From the NCBI GenBank assembly GCA_038501625.1, contig JAZAYU010001084.1:1-64000 (forward strand): a stretch of DNA of 64,000 bases, read 5' to 3'. The notes beneath the pieces are model-generated. The model was not told where the DNA came from, did not search any database, and worked only from the letters and a program-made list of their open reading frames with translations. This stretch comes from Corbicula japonica. Its lineage: Eukaryota; Mollusca; Bivalvia; Venerida; Cyrenidae. Below are positions 42,201-54,946 of this stretch, piece after piece (position 1 is the first letter of the stretch; each line of letters starts with the position of its first letter). The position numbers and the translations under genes are program-made.

Positions 42201-45200
42201 CCATCAATTTAACTATCACAGCGGCGTTTTTGGTACCTTGATGCGGCTTTAAAAAGTCCTTCCGTACATACAATCTGTACTGTTATCAGTTACATAATGT
42301 ACCATATTTGAAGGCCGTTGAATACGGCGGGCTTATAATGTGTACAGAAAAAAAAATCTTTTTATAGAAAACAACTTGTGTTTACGTTCATTAGACACGA
42401 AAAGCAATATTTAAATAATCTGATATAAAATATGAGCAATTAGTTGCTCAGTGTGTCTCTACCTGCAAAACTGTTCCACCAAGAGTTTCCGCCATAAAAG
42501 CAAATCCGACACCAGCAGCACCAAATACTGCAACTGATTAAATTGTAAATTACAATTATGTAATTAAGTAGAAGAAGGCGTAACTTAAAGCACAGAACTC
42601 GGCGGTTTTCACTTCCAATCGGAATTTTACTGGAGTTTCGTGATTAACAATACACTGTGTAATATGTTTTGTGGTTCTAGATGAAATGATGACAAAATAA
42701 ACGTAAGAGATTGAGTGTCTGTGTTCTTTTACAAAAACGGTGAACTTTGCATATTAGGCCACATTCAGAAAAAACAGCCTCCTCACACAGTCAATATTTA
42801 CACTTCAACTTCATTCTCTACGATGAAGTCTTATTCACCTAAGGAATCATAATTTCTAATGGTAAACAGTGTGACGTAATAGTTTAAAAGGCGTGGCTCC
42901 AGAAGAACCGTTCACAGTTTATTGGACGTTGCACAATGTTTTGACCTGTGACGTCGCCGAGCATGCACGTTTTGCAACGAGTTGTTGCGAAAAGGCGTGC
43001 AGTCATTCACTTTGTCGTGAACATGGCGGTTCTAACAGCCATAAGAAAAAGCCGTTATATTCCAATTCTTCTAATAATTTCTGTATTTCTGAGAGTATAA
43101 ATATGTGTAAATATAAGGATTGAATCGACATTTGATGTTTTTCATTTGGGTATGAAAAACAGTTGGATTGTTTAAAGTATGCGAAGGGCTTCACACACTT
43201 TAAACAACCCAACTGTTTTCCATACCCTAATGAAAAACATCAAATATCGATTCAATCCTTAAAAAAAGAAGAGAGAGGGAGAGAGCATGGTTAATAAAAT
43301 GATCAAAATACAAGATTTCAAAATAAACATGCCTTCATAACCTTAATATAGAGAACTGACATGAACAACTGAATATACAGGTAATAGGACATCGATGGAT
43401 GTTAAACAGATTAAAGAACACGTGTAACGTTGTAGAAAGACACTATACATAATATTACAACCAAAACAATAATCATAAAACATTTCAAACCAAGTAGTCT
43501 GGTGATCCAGGTTTTGGTAGATTCTGACACTTTCTCGCCAATCAGTGGCTTGAACATGTCTTCCCAGCACACGGCTGCCAAAGCATTCAAGCACGAAGAC
43601 ATGGTGCTGCAAATGCAAATATTTAATAAGTACAAATACAATTTTTCCAACTGTACAACGTCGTGTCATTTGATTTAGAATGCATTCTTCACTAATAAAT
43701 ACGCTACAGATAATACATGAAATTTTCTAGCTTAAACAAATAAAATTTTCATATCACGAATACACATCTTCTCTATAAAGCAAATTAGGAGAGAAAATAA
43801 GATCATAGGTTATAAAATTATCAATTCTAAAATTGATAACACGAAAAATTAACGAAAATGAGAGCTGGAGGGGTTATCATCTTGTAACTGTTAGTGGTGA
43901 ACCAATTGGCAACTCGTTCTGGCTTGCACCAACCTTAAAGTTTATCCAGCATGTTCTCAAGCTTCCTTAAAACGTTGCATGAGTTAAGAATGGGCCAAAA
44001 CAGTTATCGCAAGTGGTTTCAAAACAATTCGTAGTACTACTATCTTTTAAATTGATATTCGATGACTGTCAGACATGATGTTAAGAGCATGGTTAGTTAT
44101 GTAGCTGTTTATTAACTTGAGTTTGAGTTTTAAGTCTTTTAATGGTGTTTCGTGCGTTTTTGGCAACCAAAACATTTCAAGTAAATGTAGTAGGGACATG
44201 CGGGTTCTAAATTTGGTCATTTTAAGATTATATGCAGTAACTTTATCTTTCTTAGATGAAGTAATCATTATATAATCAGTTATCTACTTAGCCCTTCAAT
44301 AAAATATTAATAAACTGTATCAAACTATAAGCAATAATTGAAGTCTAACTAGCGTGTGTACCTTTTCATCTATTTTACAGATGTGTTAAGACAAACATGA
44401 TTGTTTGCAAATGACCAAAGTAAAAAAAAGCTAGATGAAGTATTTGCAATGTTAACACATTTAATGTAAGTACCAAGTGTTTTGTAAAAAAAAATGAAAT
44501 ATGTATTTCTGGAAATGGCGCACCCAGACAACACAGCGGCTAATAAATCAGAAAACTCGATTCACAATGTGGAAGTTGTTTCATCATGTTCGCCTCAAAC
44601 ATTTTGTTGCAAAACAAACCTACTGGTAAATATGTTTCTGACCGTAAAATTAAGACAAAAGAACTTGAAATAGTTCAAATGTTAACCTTAAAGCTCCACT
44701 GAAAAGACAAGAAATAAACAATCCAGGCAGACCAGGGTACCCGAGAACTTCCATCACAAAATACGGAACCAGTTGGTTTGCGTTGCTGACTTCTTTTGCA
44801 CTAAGCGGGTCGCATCCTTTCTTCGCATAATAGGCGAACATTACTACTCCGGCCAGACAAGCAAATGCCATCAGAACTATACAGCCGATTATGTTGATTA
44901 AAATTGCTCTGAAAATAAATCATTCAAATATGAGCTTTATTATCTGAAGTGTATAACCGACAACAAACATGAAATATTCCGCTGTTCGTTTGTCATTTTT
45001 CCGCCCACACTGGCATAGTTGAATTGAATAAACCTAAAATCACAAATATCAGCGATTTAAGGTAGTCTAACTGTAATGCTTTCCCGCGCATAAATTTGCG
45101 ACGTCGTCAAACATCGGCTCGCTTTCGGTGACTTTTGACGCTACGTCAGAGCCGATAGTAACCGAAGCGACATCGATTATTGTCGACTGTTAGTGACAGT

Positions 45201-48200
45201 TAACCGAGTATTCCCGACATTCGAGAAAAGAGCGCGGGAAATCATTACAGTTAGACTACCTTAACTGAGAATGTGGATGGCAGCAAATTAAGTTAACTCT
45301 CTCGTTCTTATTATTACAAATTTAAAGCCCTATAATTTAGTGCGGTATGGCGCATCTAAAATTTGCTCCGTGTAAATAAGACAAAAGTGGTCGTGAGTGA
45401 AATTTTAAATCAGTCACAGTTGTCAATTGATTACCACAAATATCGTATTTATTACCGCAACCGTTCTTGCTTCGTGGTACTAAATAGTGACGGTAGTGTG
45501 CTTGGAATCAGTTAAGATATTCGTAAATACATATCACAGAGATCAGCAGAGATTCTTGTACATGGACTTGTTCACTCCCATCTAGATTTTTGTAATGGGC
45601 TTTTTGTCGACATTCCAAACTATCAGATAGACAGACTACAAAGAGTTCAGAACCGTGCTGCTAGAGTTGTAACAAATGCATCCTTTGATCAAAACAGCAA
45701 AGATATTTTATAATCACTTCATTGGCTCCCAGTGCGTGCGCGGATTATGTTTAAAATTCTAGTAATGGTGTTTCGTGTAACACATAAAACAGCTCCAGTG
45801 TATCTCCAACAACTGTTCACTCGCAGCCATTGTCGATACAAACCACGGTCAACAGACGAAATAAATCTCAACATCCCCAGAACACGAACAAGAATGGCTG
45901 ATAGATCTATAGTCGTTACACTCCCAAAGTGGTGGAACGCTCTTCCGAACCATTTAAAGTGCATTCAGAAAGAAGATCAGTTCCGATGCAAACTTAAGAC
46001 TCATTTGTTTAATGTTTTCCTTGACTAAAACATACTAAGCACGAGAGCAGTGTAAACAGGATTGTAAAGCGCAATCGAATATTGTACAATAATTTTTGCA
46101 CTATATAAATGTACTTGTATTTGTATTTGTATTTGAAGTACGAGGCTCGGTTCTAGTTCAATTACCAGACAGAGCACATGCTCATTCAAAACAATTGAAG
46201 GGTAACATGATACATGTACAAAATAAGGCTATGAATTGAATGTTAAAAAAAAATTCTCAATCAAAATGGAAACCAGCATATTCACGTAGACTCTGAGATA
46301 TGTGGTATCACAAGACCAGCTGAGATCCAGGTTACGGTCAATGCATCGAAAACCAGAAATTTCACCAATACCAAAAGAACACGTCAACGTATTGGAAACC
46401 ATTGTTCTCGACTGTGATCAACAATTTTTCACAAGGGATGTTAGGCACAGATAACTAATATCTTAAACGAAGGTTTGACTAAATTTATAAATGATAGACC
46501 ACCGATTTTAAGGATAACACTTACTGTTTTGCAGCTCTCAGTGTAGGAACAGCACAGAACCGTTGTACACTGGCTTGACTAACACCAAAAGCACTTATCC
46601 ATAACACAGCACAACCAATGACTAGTGACCAAACCGAATGTCGCAAGGTAGGGTCTGGATTTGTCCTTCAAAAAGGATTATGAATGATAAGAAACCTTAA
46701 AAGAAAAGTAATATTTTTACTTAACATGAATAAATACGTAATCTATAAAATGCACACATTTTACACCAACATTAACTTTAATAATCTTGAAAAAGTTATC
46801 ATAAAATCAATGCATTAATATAAGGTGTATCTAGTGATTCAGTTATTAAAATTCCAGCGAAATGACTGTATAAATTAAAAGTCATCGTGCATTTCTACAT
46901 CCGATTCTTAATCTTAAAATAAAAACTACGGATACACCCTTACTCCCAGAATTCTATTCGGTTCCATTCTTCGTTCAATTTCCAGACCTCTTCTACTCCA
47001 CCAACCATCATAAATCCCTGAAGATAGACAGGAGTCTTCAAAGGCCGATATTCGTACACAAACACATCTTACCGTTTAAATCAGAAAATAAATACGCTCA
47101 ATAAGGCATTGGCAGCATGAGCAGAAATTTGAATGTTCACAAGGTTCCAAGGTTATAAAGCTGAGATTGGAAACCAGTCTCAAATCTCAAGCATCTGATT
47201 GGCTGAAATGGCGACCGGTCGCCATTTCAGCCAATCAGATGCTTGAGATTTGAGACTGGTTTCCATGCTCAGTTTTATAACCTTGGGCACTGATCCTATT
47301 ATCGTGATATCCAATTGGCTAGTAAAGCGTTCTTCTTTCGTATTTTGGGTGTTAAAGTAATAGTTAAATCTTTAAAAATATAATATAAAACGATTTCATT
47401 TAGTACGTTGGATCTGCATTCAGTATTTCTTTCAACAATATTGGTATTTTCCGTATTTTTGCCGGTGCTCGTAAAAGTATCGCGCGGTGTCTATTTATAG
47501 TCTCTATAAATAATTTGAACTTTCAAATAACTGGACGAATTATTAATTGCCATTTTAGGTGCTCAGAACATGACTTACATCAATCGCGATTCATCAAGAT
47601 GTCTATTTACTTGTACTTGTACATTAATACAACACCATATAATATGATTTTACAATCCATTAAAACATAATGACTTTCTAGCGGGTTGCATCAGTTATAT
47701 GCAAAGTTAAACCAAAGTACAACGGTTACTGTTACAATGACCTGACTTTGAAAAACACTTATATATGATCTTGTGACTTCTTGAAAAGTTGTGCATCAGT
47801 TAAACCTTTCAATTCTACAGAGTCCCTAAGATGAAATTTATCAAACCTCTTCCCATACTTTTTAAAATAGTTCGCTGGAATATTTCGTTCTAACGAAGTA
47901 TTATTTCGATTAAACGAAACTAAATTTCATTATAACGAAATAATATTTCTTTTAAACGAAATATTTTATATTTAAAATGAAATAATATTTCGTGAAAATG
48001 AAATAATATATCGTGAAAATGAAATAATATATCGTGAAAATGAAATAGTATTTCGTTAAAGCGAAATAGCATTGTTGTGGCAATTCCTGATATGCATATT
48101 TCATTTTTTTAAATGGTATAGAAAATGTAACCTTACGGGCTCCGTACATTTGTGAGTATGTTGATACCTTTATGACAATGGCTATTAAACCAGCAATCAT

Positions 48201-49774
48201 TATTACAGACTGGAAGGCATCCGTCCATACAACAGCTTTCATTCCACCCTGAAAACATTACATCATGTCTGCTAATTTAAAATATTCTGACAGTGCTTGG
48301 TATATTATAGGATGCTAAGCATCACGCTGTATTTCGAAGCATGTAAGGCATGCTACGTCTTTTGAAATGCGTTCTCTTTATTCATTTTAAAGTGTTCATT
48401 GATGTTTGATTTTACGTGTAAATGTCATCGAGTCCATTTAAGCAAATCAACGTTATACCAATAATACAAACTGTTATACGGTAAAATGGAACTAGGCTGG
48501 CATTTAACTGAAGTTCAAAACTGTTTCTTATAATATTTATAAACGTTAATTGAACTATTTTCTCTTTAGCGTCATTTCACAATTCGTCAAGCAATGAAAA
48601 AGTGATTGTTACAGCTGTATGTTAATTGTTCTTCGAGTGTTTGCATCCAGAGCCTCGTTTCCGATTATCAGCTGTTATTGCTTCCGAGTGAATTGAATTT
48701 AGTAAAGCCAATCACTAGAGTACTATTGTACTGTTGTTTCATTATATTTAGCGTTGTTCCAATTTCTAAGTGTTTCGCGCTAGAATAACATAAGTGCGCA
48801 GATTTAAGCCCTTGCGAAAATGTCACTTATGTCATTTGCGCGAAATTTGATCCCGCGAAATAAAATACCCGGTAATACAACAGTACTATTAATTGTTTAT
48901 ATGCAACTGATTCGTGTTTTTGCGACTATCAAACACTTTATTTATAATGAAAGAATATTCCATACCAAAAATGTGTAAAATGTGGAAACACCACCAACAA
49001 TTACTATCGTTGCCCATGTTGGGAATCCAGTCACTAAAAAACCTTTTCATTTAGTAAGTTCACATTAGCTGGAATTCTGCAAACAAATGAGACGACATGA
49101 AAACAAGATATTGGATGTTAAGCTGATACATTTTGTTAATACGCCTGATTATCTCTCCCTTCTTTATTAACTTGTGAAGTTAAAAAAAACAACATGTGCA
49201 CGTTGACCTCCGTGTTGGAGCATCGATAGAATTTTATGACATAAACTTAAAGTTTAATATTTTATCATATTGTTCAAGAACACCTTACTTGTTTACAAAA
49301 GAATAGAGAATTGTCGTGGCCATTTTACCAGATATTTCAAACTGGTTGGCCAACCTTTGTCAGTGCAAGAGCAACATTCACTTTTTTCTGTAATATCGAT
49401 CATACTGATTGATTTTTGGTGCATGTAGTTGCTGTTATAGAGATTAGAACGGTGGATTTATTTCAAATTAAGTCCCTTCTAGGCTTTAAGCAAAACAAAT
49501 AACGGTTGTTTTAACCAAATTACAGCCATTAACTGGGGTCATTAACTTGTTGCATGCGCAATGTACGATTTCTTGTAGCAAGAGCAAATGGAATCTTTTC
49601 AATCGCGTCATTTCGCATTTAAACGGCTAGTTATGTATGCATGCATGATTGTAAAGGTGTAGAAAATAGATGGTAAAACCATTTGCCTGAAGTTTAGTTT
49701 ACGCATATTTATAAATAATTTTTCATATCAGAAAAAGCGCCACATCTCGATTTGACCGCCTTACAAACATACAA

Positions 49775-49866
<92 letters not shown>

Positions 49867-52800
49867 TAGTCTAAGAGAGGAATAGGTGATGTAACAGTAG
49901 AAGAGTCGGCGACAAAAGTAAACGATTCAACTTGCACTTTCTATAAAAAATAATAATAGAACTCTTCCGTAAAAGATAGTGAAAATATAGCAAATCCCAT
50001 ATACAATATTTGTAACAAATAAAAAATCTTCCTCTAGCGCGATTTTGATTTACACTATCTACATGTATAACAATTAATTCACCTGCCTTTTAAATTATTC
50101 CATATTAAATAATTTTTGAAAATGATACTTTACTGTACCTGCCTCTAGCGCCGTTGAAGGTGCAAATGTAGCGATTCCCATATAAACTGTCTGAAAATAC
50201 ACACAGTATTGACTATTGCAAGTTATTAAAGTTCAAATAAATCTGTGACTATTTGTAAATTGAATCTGTTCGCAGCATTATGTGTGCTTTCTAAAATTTC
50301 TAGTTCTAGTTAATAGCGTAAAAATGCTTAATGTAAAGAACACCTTATAACAGCTTACAATAATTAAAAAATCCAAGCGATTTCAAAGTAAACTGCTATA
50401 TTTATAAAGTAAATAAATATAATTACAAAATATGTATTTTCCCAAACTATTTACCACGAAATTGCAATAGAATATTAGAATAATCTTTGAATTGCACATA
50501 ATTTAAACGATATTTCGAAGAAAACTACATTAATTAACCATGACTAACGCCTCCATAGCGCCCCAAGCACGTACATGTACTTGTATGGTACCATTCTCTC
50601 ACCAGAGGGCGTGCTACACAAGTTGTGTAGCACGCCCTCTGGTGAGAGAATGGTATGGTACATGTACTTGTATGGTTTTCTATTCGAGATCGTAAATAAT
50701 AGGTTGGATAGGCCAATATGCCAGTTAAAATGGGGCGCGTCACGGGAAAAGGTACCTTCGGTCATATTTTGTGACATTTTAATTCTAACTATATTTCGAC
50801 AGAACTTTCAATAATCTATAAATTTCTCATAACTAACAAGTGCTTTTCTTACACATTTTGACAATAAAGTGTTATTTTTAACGCAAAATGCATAATAATT
50901 ATTGTCGTCTGCTCAACTTTATGACGTCATTCCAAGAATTGACGTCAAATGTCCGAAGGTACCTTTTCCCGTGACGCGCCCCAAATATGAAAAAAAAACA
51001 TCAATCTCTCTGAAGTCAGATCAAATATTGTGTTGACGATAGGCAGCATGGCATATACATTTTAAGCAAGGATTGTCTGTGATAGCAATTTTATAATAGC
51101 CAATTCAATCATGATTCATAAATCATTATTTAAATGCCACAACGTGACCTGAAGATGTTTTTGAATTTTGAATGCGAATCTACGTAAAATACAATACAAC
51201 GATTCAAAACTTACGGCGACCATCATATAGTTTTCGTCGTTGTACTTCTACGATGAAGAACACGTATACACTTTATACGACATTTTGGAAGAGCAAAATA
51301 AAGTGACATATCGAAACACTGCACACTATCACATGCTCTGTATGGGCCATATAATGTGTTACCAAAACGAGGGTTATCTTAGTTAAATGCTTCTAAAAAG
51401 TCAATAAACAAATGTGTACAAATTTATCGTACAAGGTTTCAGAACCACGTCTTTTTAGAAGCACAGTGACGTTTTGCGCTTTAGTGGAAGGCGACAAGCT
51501 AATTGGTTCGGAAGAGTGATAAGTTAAGTGACTCGTTTTCAGATCACGACAGCCTAAAAGAATGTTTTTAATCTGATTGAACGACCCAATATGATGAATA
51601 TGTTGATATGTTAAACATTCAAGTGTTTGTAATGTACGCATTACTTTAAAACACTTTTGACATGGGTTCATATAAGTACTAATTAATCATATAATTTGAA
51701 ACTGTTTAGACGTGTGGCCGAATAATATGATGTTATGATGCGTTTAAAGTTTTCAGAAGTGGTCACAACAAAATGAAAGTGAAATGTTTCGAACCTGATT
51801 TTGAATTTAAACGAGACAAAATCGTCATTAAATCATTTTCAATTTAAGTTTAACATGACTTGGCATCTATTACTACTGGTTTCCTAATTAAAATAAGTTA
51901 AGACACTCGGTATTAAGAGCATGGAGCGGTTAGTAACACAGTTAAGATGAACCAAATCTCATTTAGCATACAGTTCAACCTGTCTGTAGCAGCCACCCAA
52001 ATGAGTGACAAAAAGTGGCTGCTGAAGACAGGTGGCTGTTAAAGACAGTAAAAAATAAGAACAAAATGTCAGTTTGGGTCATATTCAAACTGGCTGTTTA
52101 AGACAGGTGGTTGCTATTCGGAGGTGGCTGCTAAGGCAGGTTTCACTGTACATCATTTTGTTATGCACGAATACCAGCTTGAAATCCTAAAACGTCGTTT
52201 CACATTCGTTATTGATAAAATAATGTATAATCTACATGACTCCAAACAAATTTGTTAAAATATAAATTTAGAGCAACCGCCTAGTAAAAGACTGGTTCCC
52301 GAATGTCTGCCTGCTAGGCACCTGCTATAAATGGTAGGAAAAGGGAAGTAGTGAAGTTATGAAAAACATGACTCATATGCCCGGAAGTTTTCCCTTTAAA
52401 TACACAATAATAAATAAACACTTTGCTTTTTATTTTTTAGATGCTGGTTATGCTTATTGTAGAACACGGATAAAGGTAGATCTCGAGTATAATGGATATT
52501 TATATTAAAGAGAAAATGCATGTAGAAGTTAGTAATTTCGTGAATCTCGTGTTAATCCGATCGAATATGTAATGTTTGAGATCTTGTAGTAAGAAATAAC
52601 ACATTTGCGCTTGGTTACTAAATCTATTCTGATTAACAACTTACAACATGGTATGAGAGAGGTAGAGCGGTAGGCGGAGCTTACCAGTATTGGTCAGGTA
52701 TTGGCCACATGTCATATCATTACACTTATACCCATGTACTTGCCGTCAGGTAAAACCGAACCGCTAAGAGGAGATTAAGCTGTGTTGTCAAAACCGTGCG

Positions 52801-54946
52801 CATGTGAAATTGTTCACCTTTTATAAACGATAACTACGACAACAATCTTTATACAGATATGATGAGGCAAACTCGCATACAATAAAGAATCACCTTAATA
52901 CGTGCATAAAATACAAAATGTGTCAGTGATAAAGATTCAACGAACTCGAGCACATAGCATTACATTTACACCTTAAATTGTATACGTCATTTTTCTTTGA
53001 ACTGTTATCTGACGTGAAATTTTAGAAAATGCTTACCTGTTGAACAATCATAATTGCTGACCCTGTGAGTTTTGCAGCCTTAGAATCGAAACGCTCTTCT
53101 ATGTACTGCAATAGGAAACACTGCATATACTGAGCAGAGCAGAAATTTATTGCTGTGAGGCCGCTATATGGCGAGCGAGTTTTTTTTTCGCTCAGATTAG
53201 ATTCACTTCGATGTAATTTGATTGTGTTTATTCATTCGTTTCCTTTGCTTAAGAATTACCTGCGAATTTACTCTTTTATTTGAAAAAGAGAACCGTATAA
53301 TAATATTAGTTTCTCATTCAGAACAAACCCGTATATTTATGGCACTAATTAAAAAAAGTAAAAGTTCTATGTTTATCGTCAAATTTGTTTTATACAATTC
53401 ATCGTTTGGGATGTCTCAATGATGTCTTGAAAGTTTTACTGACTAGATAATGAGTTACGCTCAAACCGGAGGCCCGGGCCGGTCCGTTCTAGTACCCCAA
53501 ACCATCCTACTACGCCAAACAACCCCAAACTGCTTCAAATATAAGGCTGTTGTTATTTGTGGTTGTAAATAATGATGAATACATTATCATGTGTGACAAA
53601 TAATAACTATTTTGCTCTAATGAGCAAAATAAACATCAACATTTCTGTAAATGACATGACTGGCCATACATAAGTATTACAGAATGACGGCATATAGTGA
53701 GTGTGAAATACCCCAAACCACTTAAAATCGACTAAATTTATTTTTTTAAGTGTTATAATCACATTTTAAGACAGGTAACATGCATGGCTTGTTTCTGAAG
53801 TGTAAGAACCCAAATAAAAATTGTATTATAATTTTCATTGTGTATTATTAAATAATTGTTCAAGTATTTCAAGTAATTAAGAAACAACAAGTTAACACTG
53901 CTTTTTATACCAGAGCTCGTAAGGCCTTATTTCATATGAACTTATTTAATTATCACAACCTTATATTAGAGTTCGTTTTGGGTTGTTTCTGGTATTAGAA
54001 CGGACCCTGACCGGGGCTAAACGGTGTTTGCAATGTAAATTTCCAAAACTTACGATGTTTTCAATGATTACGCTCAGTCAAACCGAGCTGCGATAGTGTT
54101 TTCAATTTTGCCGTGTATCATAGCTCTTCGTTCACAAGTCACCAATAAACTTTCTTGATAATGTATTGTCGCAATATCAGACATCCTCGGTAGCAAAACA
54201 TGAATGTTCTTACACAAAGTCAATCAGTTTCAAATATTAAAATTACAGACGAAACGTTCACTTATCAAGTATTGAACATTGAAGGTTTGATTTGTTCTTA
54301 TTATAAAAATTGTTATGTGAAAAGAAAATATAATAGGGTAAGATAATAAACAGTTTGAACGATACTGAGAATTTTTTCTGTATAAGCATTATTGAAATTT
54401 ACAAAAAAAACCCACAAAGTTATACTAGCTTTTAGTATCGTTTAACAACTAATTATCTTATCTAACGACACAATCACTTTCACTTCTTCGTAGCATGTAA
54501 ATGCTTCATGCAAATGCCTACTTTAAGAAACATATAAGCTATGGCGGTGTGGGTTTGTATCAGAAAAGTGAAAAATAAAAACAAACCAGCCTACAACATA
54601 CCTCAAACATACTTGTTAACTTTAGTGGATATAGAAGTGGAACAAACAGCACAGCGGATAATATGCAGGCTAGGATCAAGCCGAATACATAGATGAAGTA
54701 TAGGGTACCAGCCGTGTACATCTCAGCAGGTGCTCCTAGAATAGTTATGGCGGACATGAACGATACCAGAATGCTAATGGAAACCGGAACTAGTTTCATT
54801 TTTCTCCCTCCCATTAAAAATTCTCCTGTTGTGTTCTTTGAGGCATCCACGTGACTCTTGAAGGCGTAATATATTCCAATAAAAGCTGAGACTCCTAACA
54901 TCGCAGCGAAAACAATCCAGTCCCATATCACAAATGTTCGATCCAT
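39240..54946 (-). CDS. SLC5A8/SLC5A12-like sodium-coupled (monocarboxylate-type) transporter, complete
   Basis: Sodium/solute symporter of the plasma membrane, SLC5 family; lactate-type monocarboxylates are the usual substrates of the closest groups, but substrate is inferred. Fifteen coding exons join in frame to 640 residues: 54946-54602, 53105-53037, 50190-50139, 49033-48966, 48248-48168, 47017-46944, 46665-46525, 44908-44687, 43606-43491, 42527-42463, 41752-41666, 41181-41000, 40581-40481, 40149-40022, 39431-39240. Family landmarks: [20 protein letters not shown] (N-terminal SSF region), [75 protein letters not shown] and [19 protein letters not shown]. Length fits the family (about 610-640). 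The third-from-last exon is a membrane segment and the last two encode a cytosolic tail. Introns hold many repeats; convergent with the partial paralogue at 35240-36137. The SLC5A6 group cannot be excluded. Confidence 0.92.
42055..42250 (-). repeat. Dispersed repeat family A copy
   Basis: cccaacccggggctaggcgg, aaaccgagcctgcaatat and gttgtcgtgttcaaacg match the family A order in inverse orientation. Lies between transporter exons 10 and 11. Confidence 0.75.
43115..43260. mobile_element. Palindromic MITE, 146 bp
   Basis: aaggattgaatcgacatttg faces caaatatcgattcaatcctt. The arms pair almost throughout, including acagttggattgtttaaagt against actttaaacaacccaactgt. Intronic in the transporter gene, between exons 9 and 10. 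Confidence 0.82.
43755..43995 (+). repeat. Diverged family B copy
   Basis: Follows the family B order in degraded form (aattaacgaaaatgagag, ggaggggttatcatcttg, taactgttagtggtgaacca). Intronic in the transporter gene. Confidence 0.5.
45061..45260. mobile_element. TTAA-flanked MITE, 200 bp
   Basis: GGTAGTCTAACTGTAATG with ttcccgcgc at the left faces gcgcgggaa with CATTACAGTTAGACTACC at the right. Both flanks are TTAA (45057-45060, 45261-45264). GC-richer interior with cgacgtcg and ttgacgctacgtcag words; no open frame. Distinct in sequence from the TTAA element at 13667. Confidence 0.85.
45530..46137 (+). mobile_element. 5'-truncated LINE (L2/CR1-like), 3' end of ORF2
   Basis: Frame fragments [17 protein letters not shown] and [13 protein letters not shown] precede [31 protein letters not shown], then [10 protein letters not shown] and [15 protein letters not shown] with stop at 46028. 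This order is the C-terminal end of L2/CR1-type reverse-transcriptase ORFs. A TAA interrupts the frame just before the LHWLPV segment, so it is dead. The 3' tail has ttgtaaagcgcaat, then cactatataaatgta and a short (tatttg)n run, as in L2-type tails. Inserted antisense to the transporter, between exons 7 and 8. Confidence 0.82.
47147..47286. mobile_element. Palindromic repeat family C, compact copy
   Basis: Near-perfect 140-bp palindrome centred on gcgaccggtcgc: ccaaggttataaagctgaga at the left, ccttgg at the right, with catctgattggctgaaatgg inside. Related copies at 8948 and 60342. Intronic in the transporter gene. Confidence 0.88.
47880..48066. repeat. AT-rich minisatellite of 20-bp units
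   Basis: Units of atttcgtgaaaatgaaataa with close variants repeat from about 47985; the preceding part (attatttcgattaaacgaaa and similar) is a more diverged, partly palindromic array of the same motif. Confidence 0.75.
49778..49866. repeat. (GA)n microsatellite, about 89 bp
   Basis: Continuous GA dinucleotides with one gga break near the end; intronic in the transporter gene, between exons 3 and 4. Confidence 0.97.
50587..50657. repeat. Near-perfect palindrome, about 71 bp
   Basis: ggtaccattctctcaccaga and gggcgtgctacacaa face ttgtgtagcacgccctctgg and tgagagaatgg. It is bordered on both sides by gtacatgtacttgtatgg, itself partly self-complementary. Confidence 0.85.
50732..50982. mobile_element. 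MITE family D, best copy (251 bp)
   Basis: Terminal inverted repeats GGGGCGCGTCACGGGAAAAG and its complement (CTTTTCCCGTGACGCGCCCC), extended by gtaccttcgg. The interior carries atgcataataattattg, cgtctgctcaacttt and atgacgtcat. Related copies at 59480 and 61423. Confidence 0.85.
51971..52148. mobile_element. TA-flanked MITE, 178 bp
   Basis: CAGTTCAACCTGTCTGTAGC followed by agccac at the left faces gtggctgctaaggcagg and TTTCACTG at the right. TA on both sides (51969-51970, 52149-52150) fits a Tc1/mariner-type duplication. Internal repeats of gacaggtggctg. Intronic in the transporter gene. Confidence 0.75.
53448..54140 (-). repeat. Family A copy split by a nested element
   Basis: The left piece (gttacgctcaaaccgg, to about 53474) and the right piece (ggggctaaacggtg, agtcaaaccgagctgcgata, from about 54012) together follow the order of family A (ctcaacccggggctaggcgg...). 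The 537 bp between them belong to the nested element. Confidence 0.65.
53475..54011. mobile_element. Inverted-repeat element nested in a family A repeat
   Basis: GGTCCGTTCTAGTACC at 53481 faces GGTATTAGAACGGACC ending at 54006, with the extra terminal bases gggcc and ctgacc. Subterminal ccccaaac words recur inside in both directions. No open frame. Inside the transporter intron 1. Confidence 0.7.

Noticed and set aside
44047..44268. 73-codon minus-strand frame between transporter exons
   Set aside because: No similarity to SLC5 proteins, and exons 8 and 9 join in phase without it.
47952..48160. Extension of transporter exon 5 into the Tyr/Phe-rich repeat
   Set aside because: A consensus donor (aag|gtatca) ends the exon at 48168 and the next exon continues the SLC5 sequence in frame.
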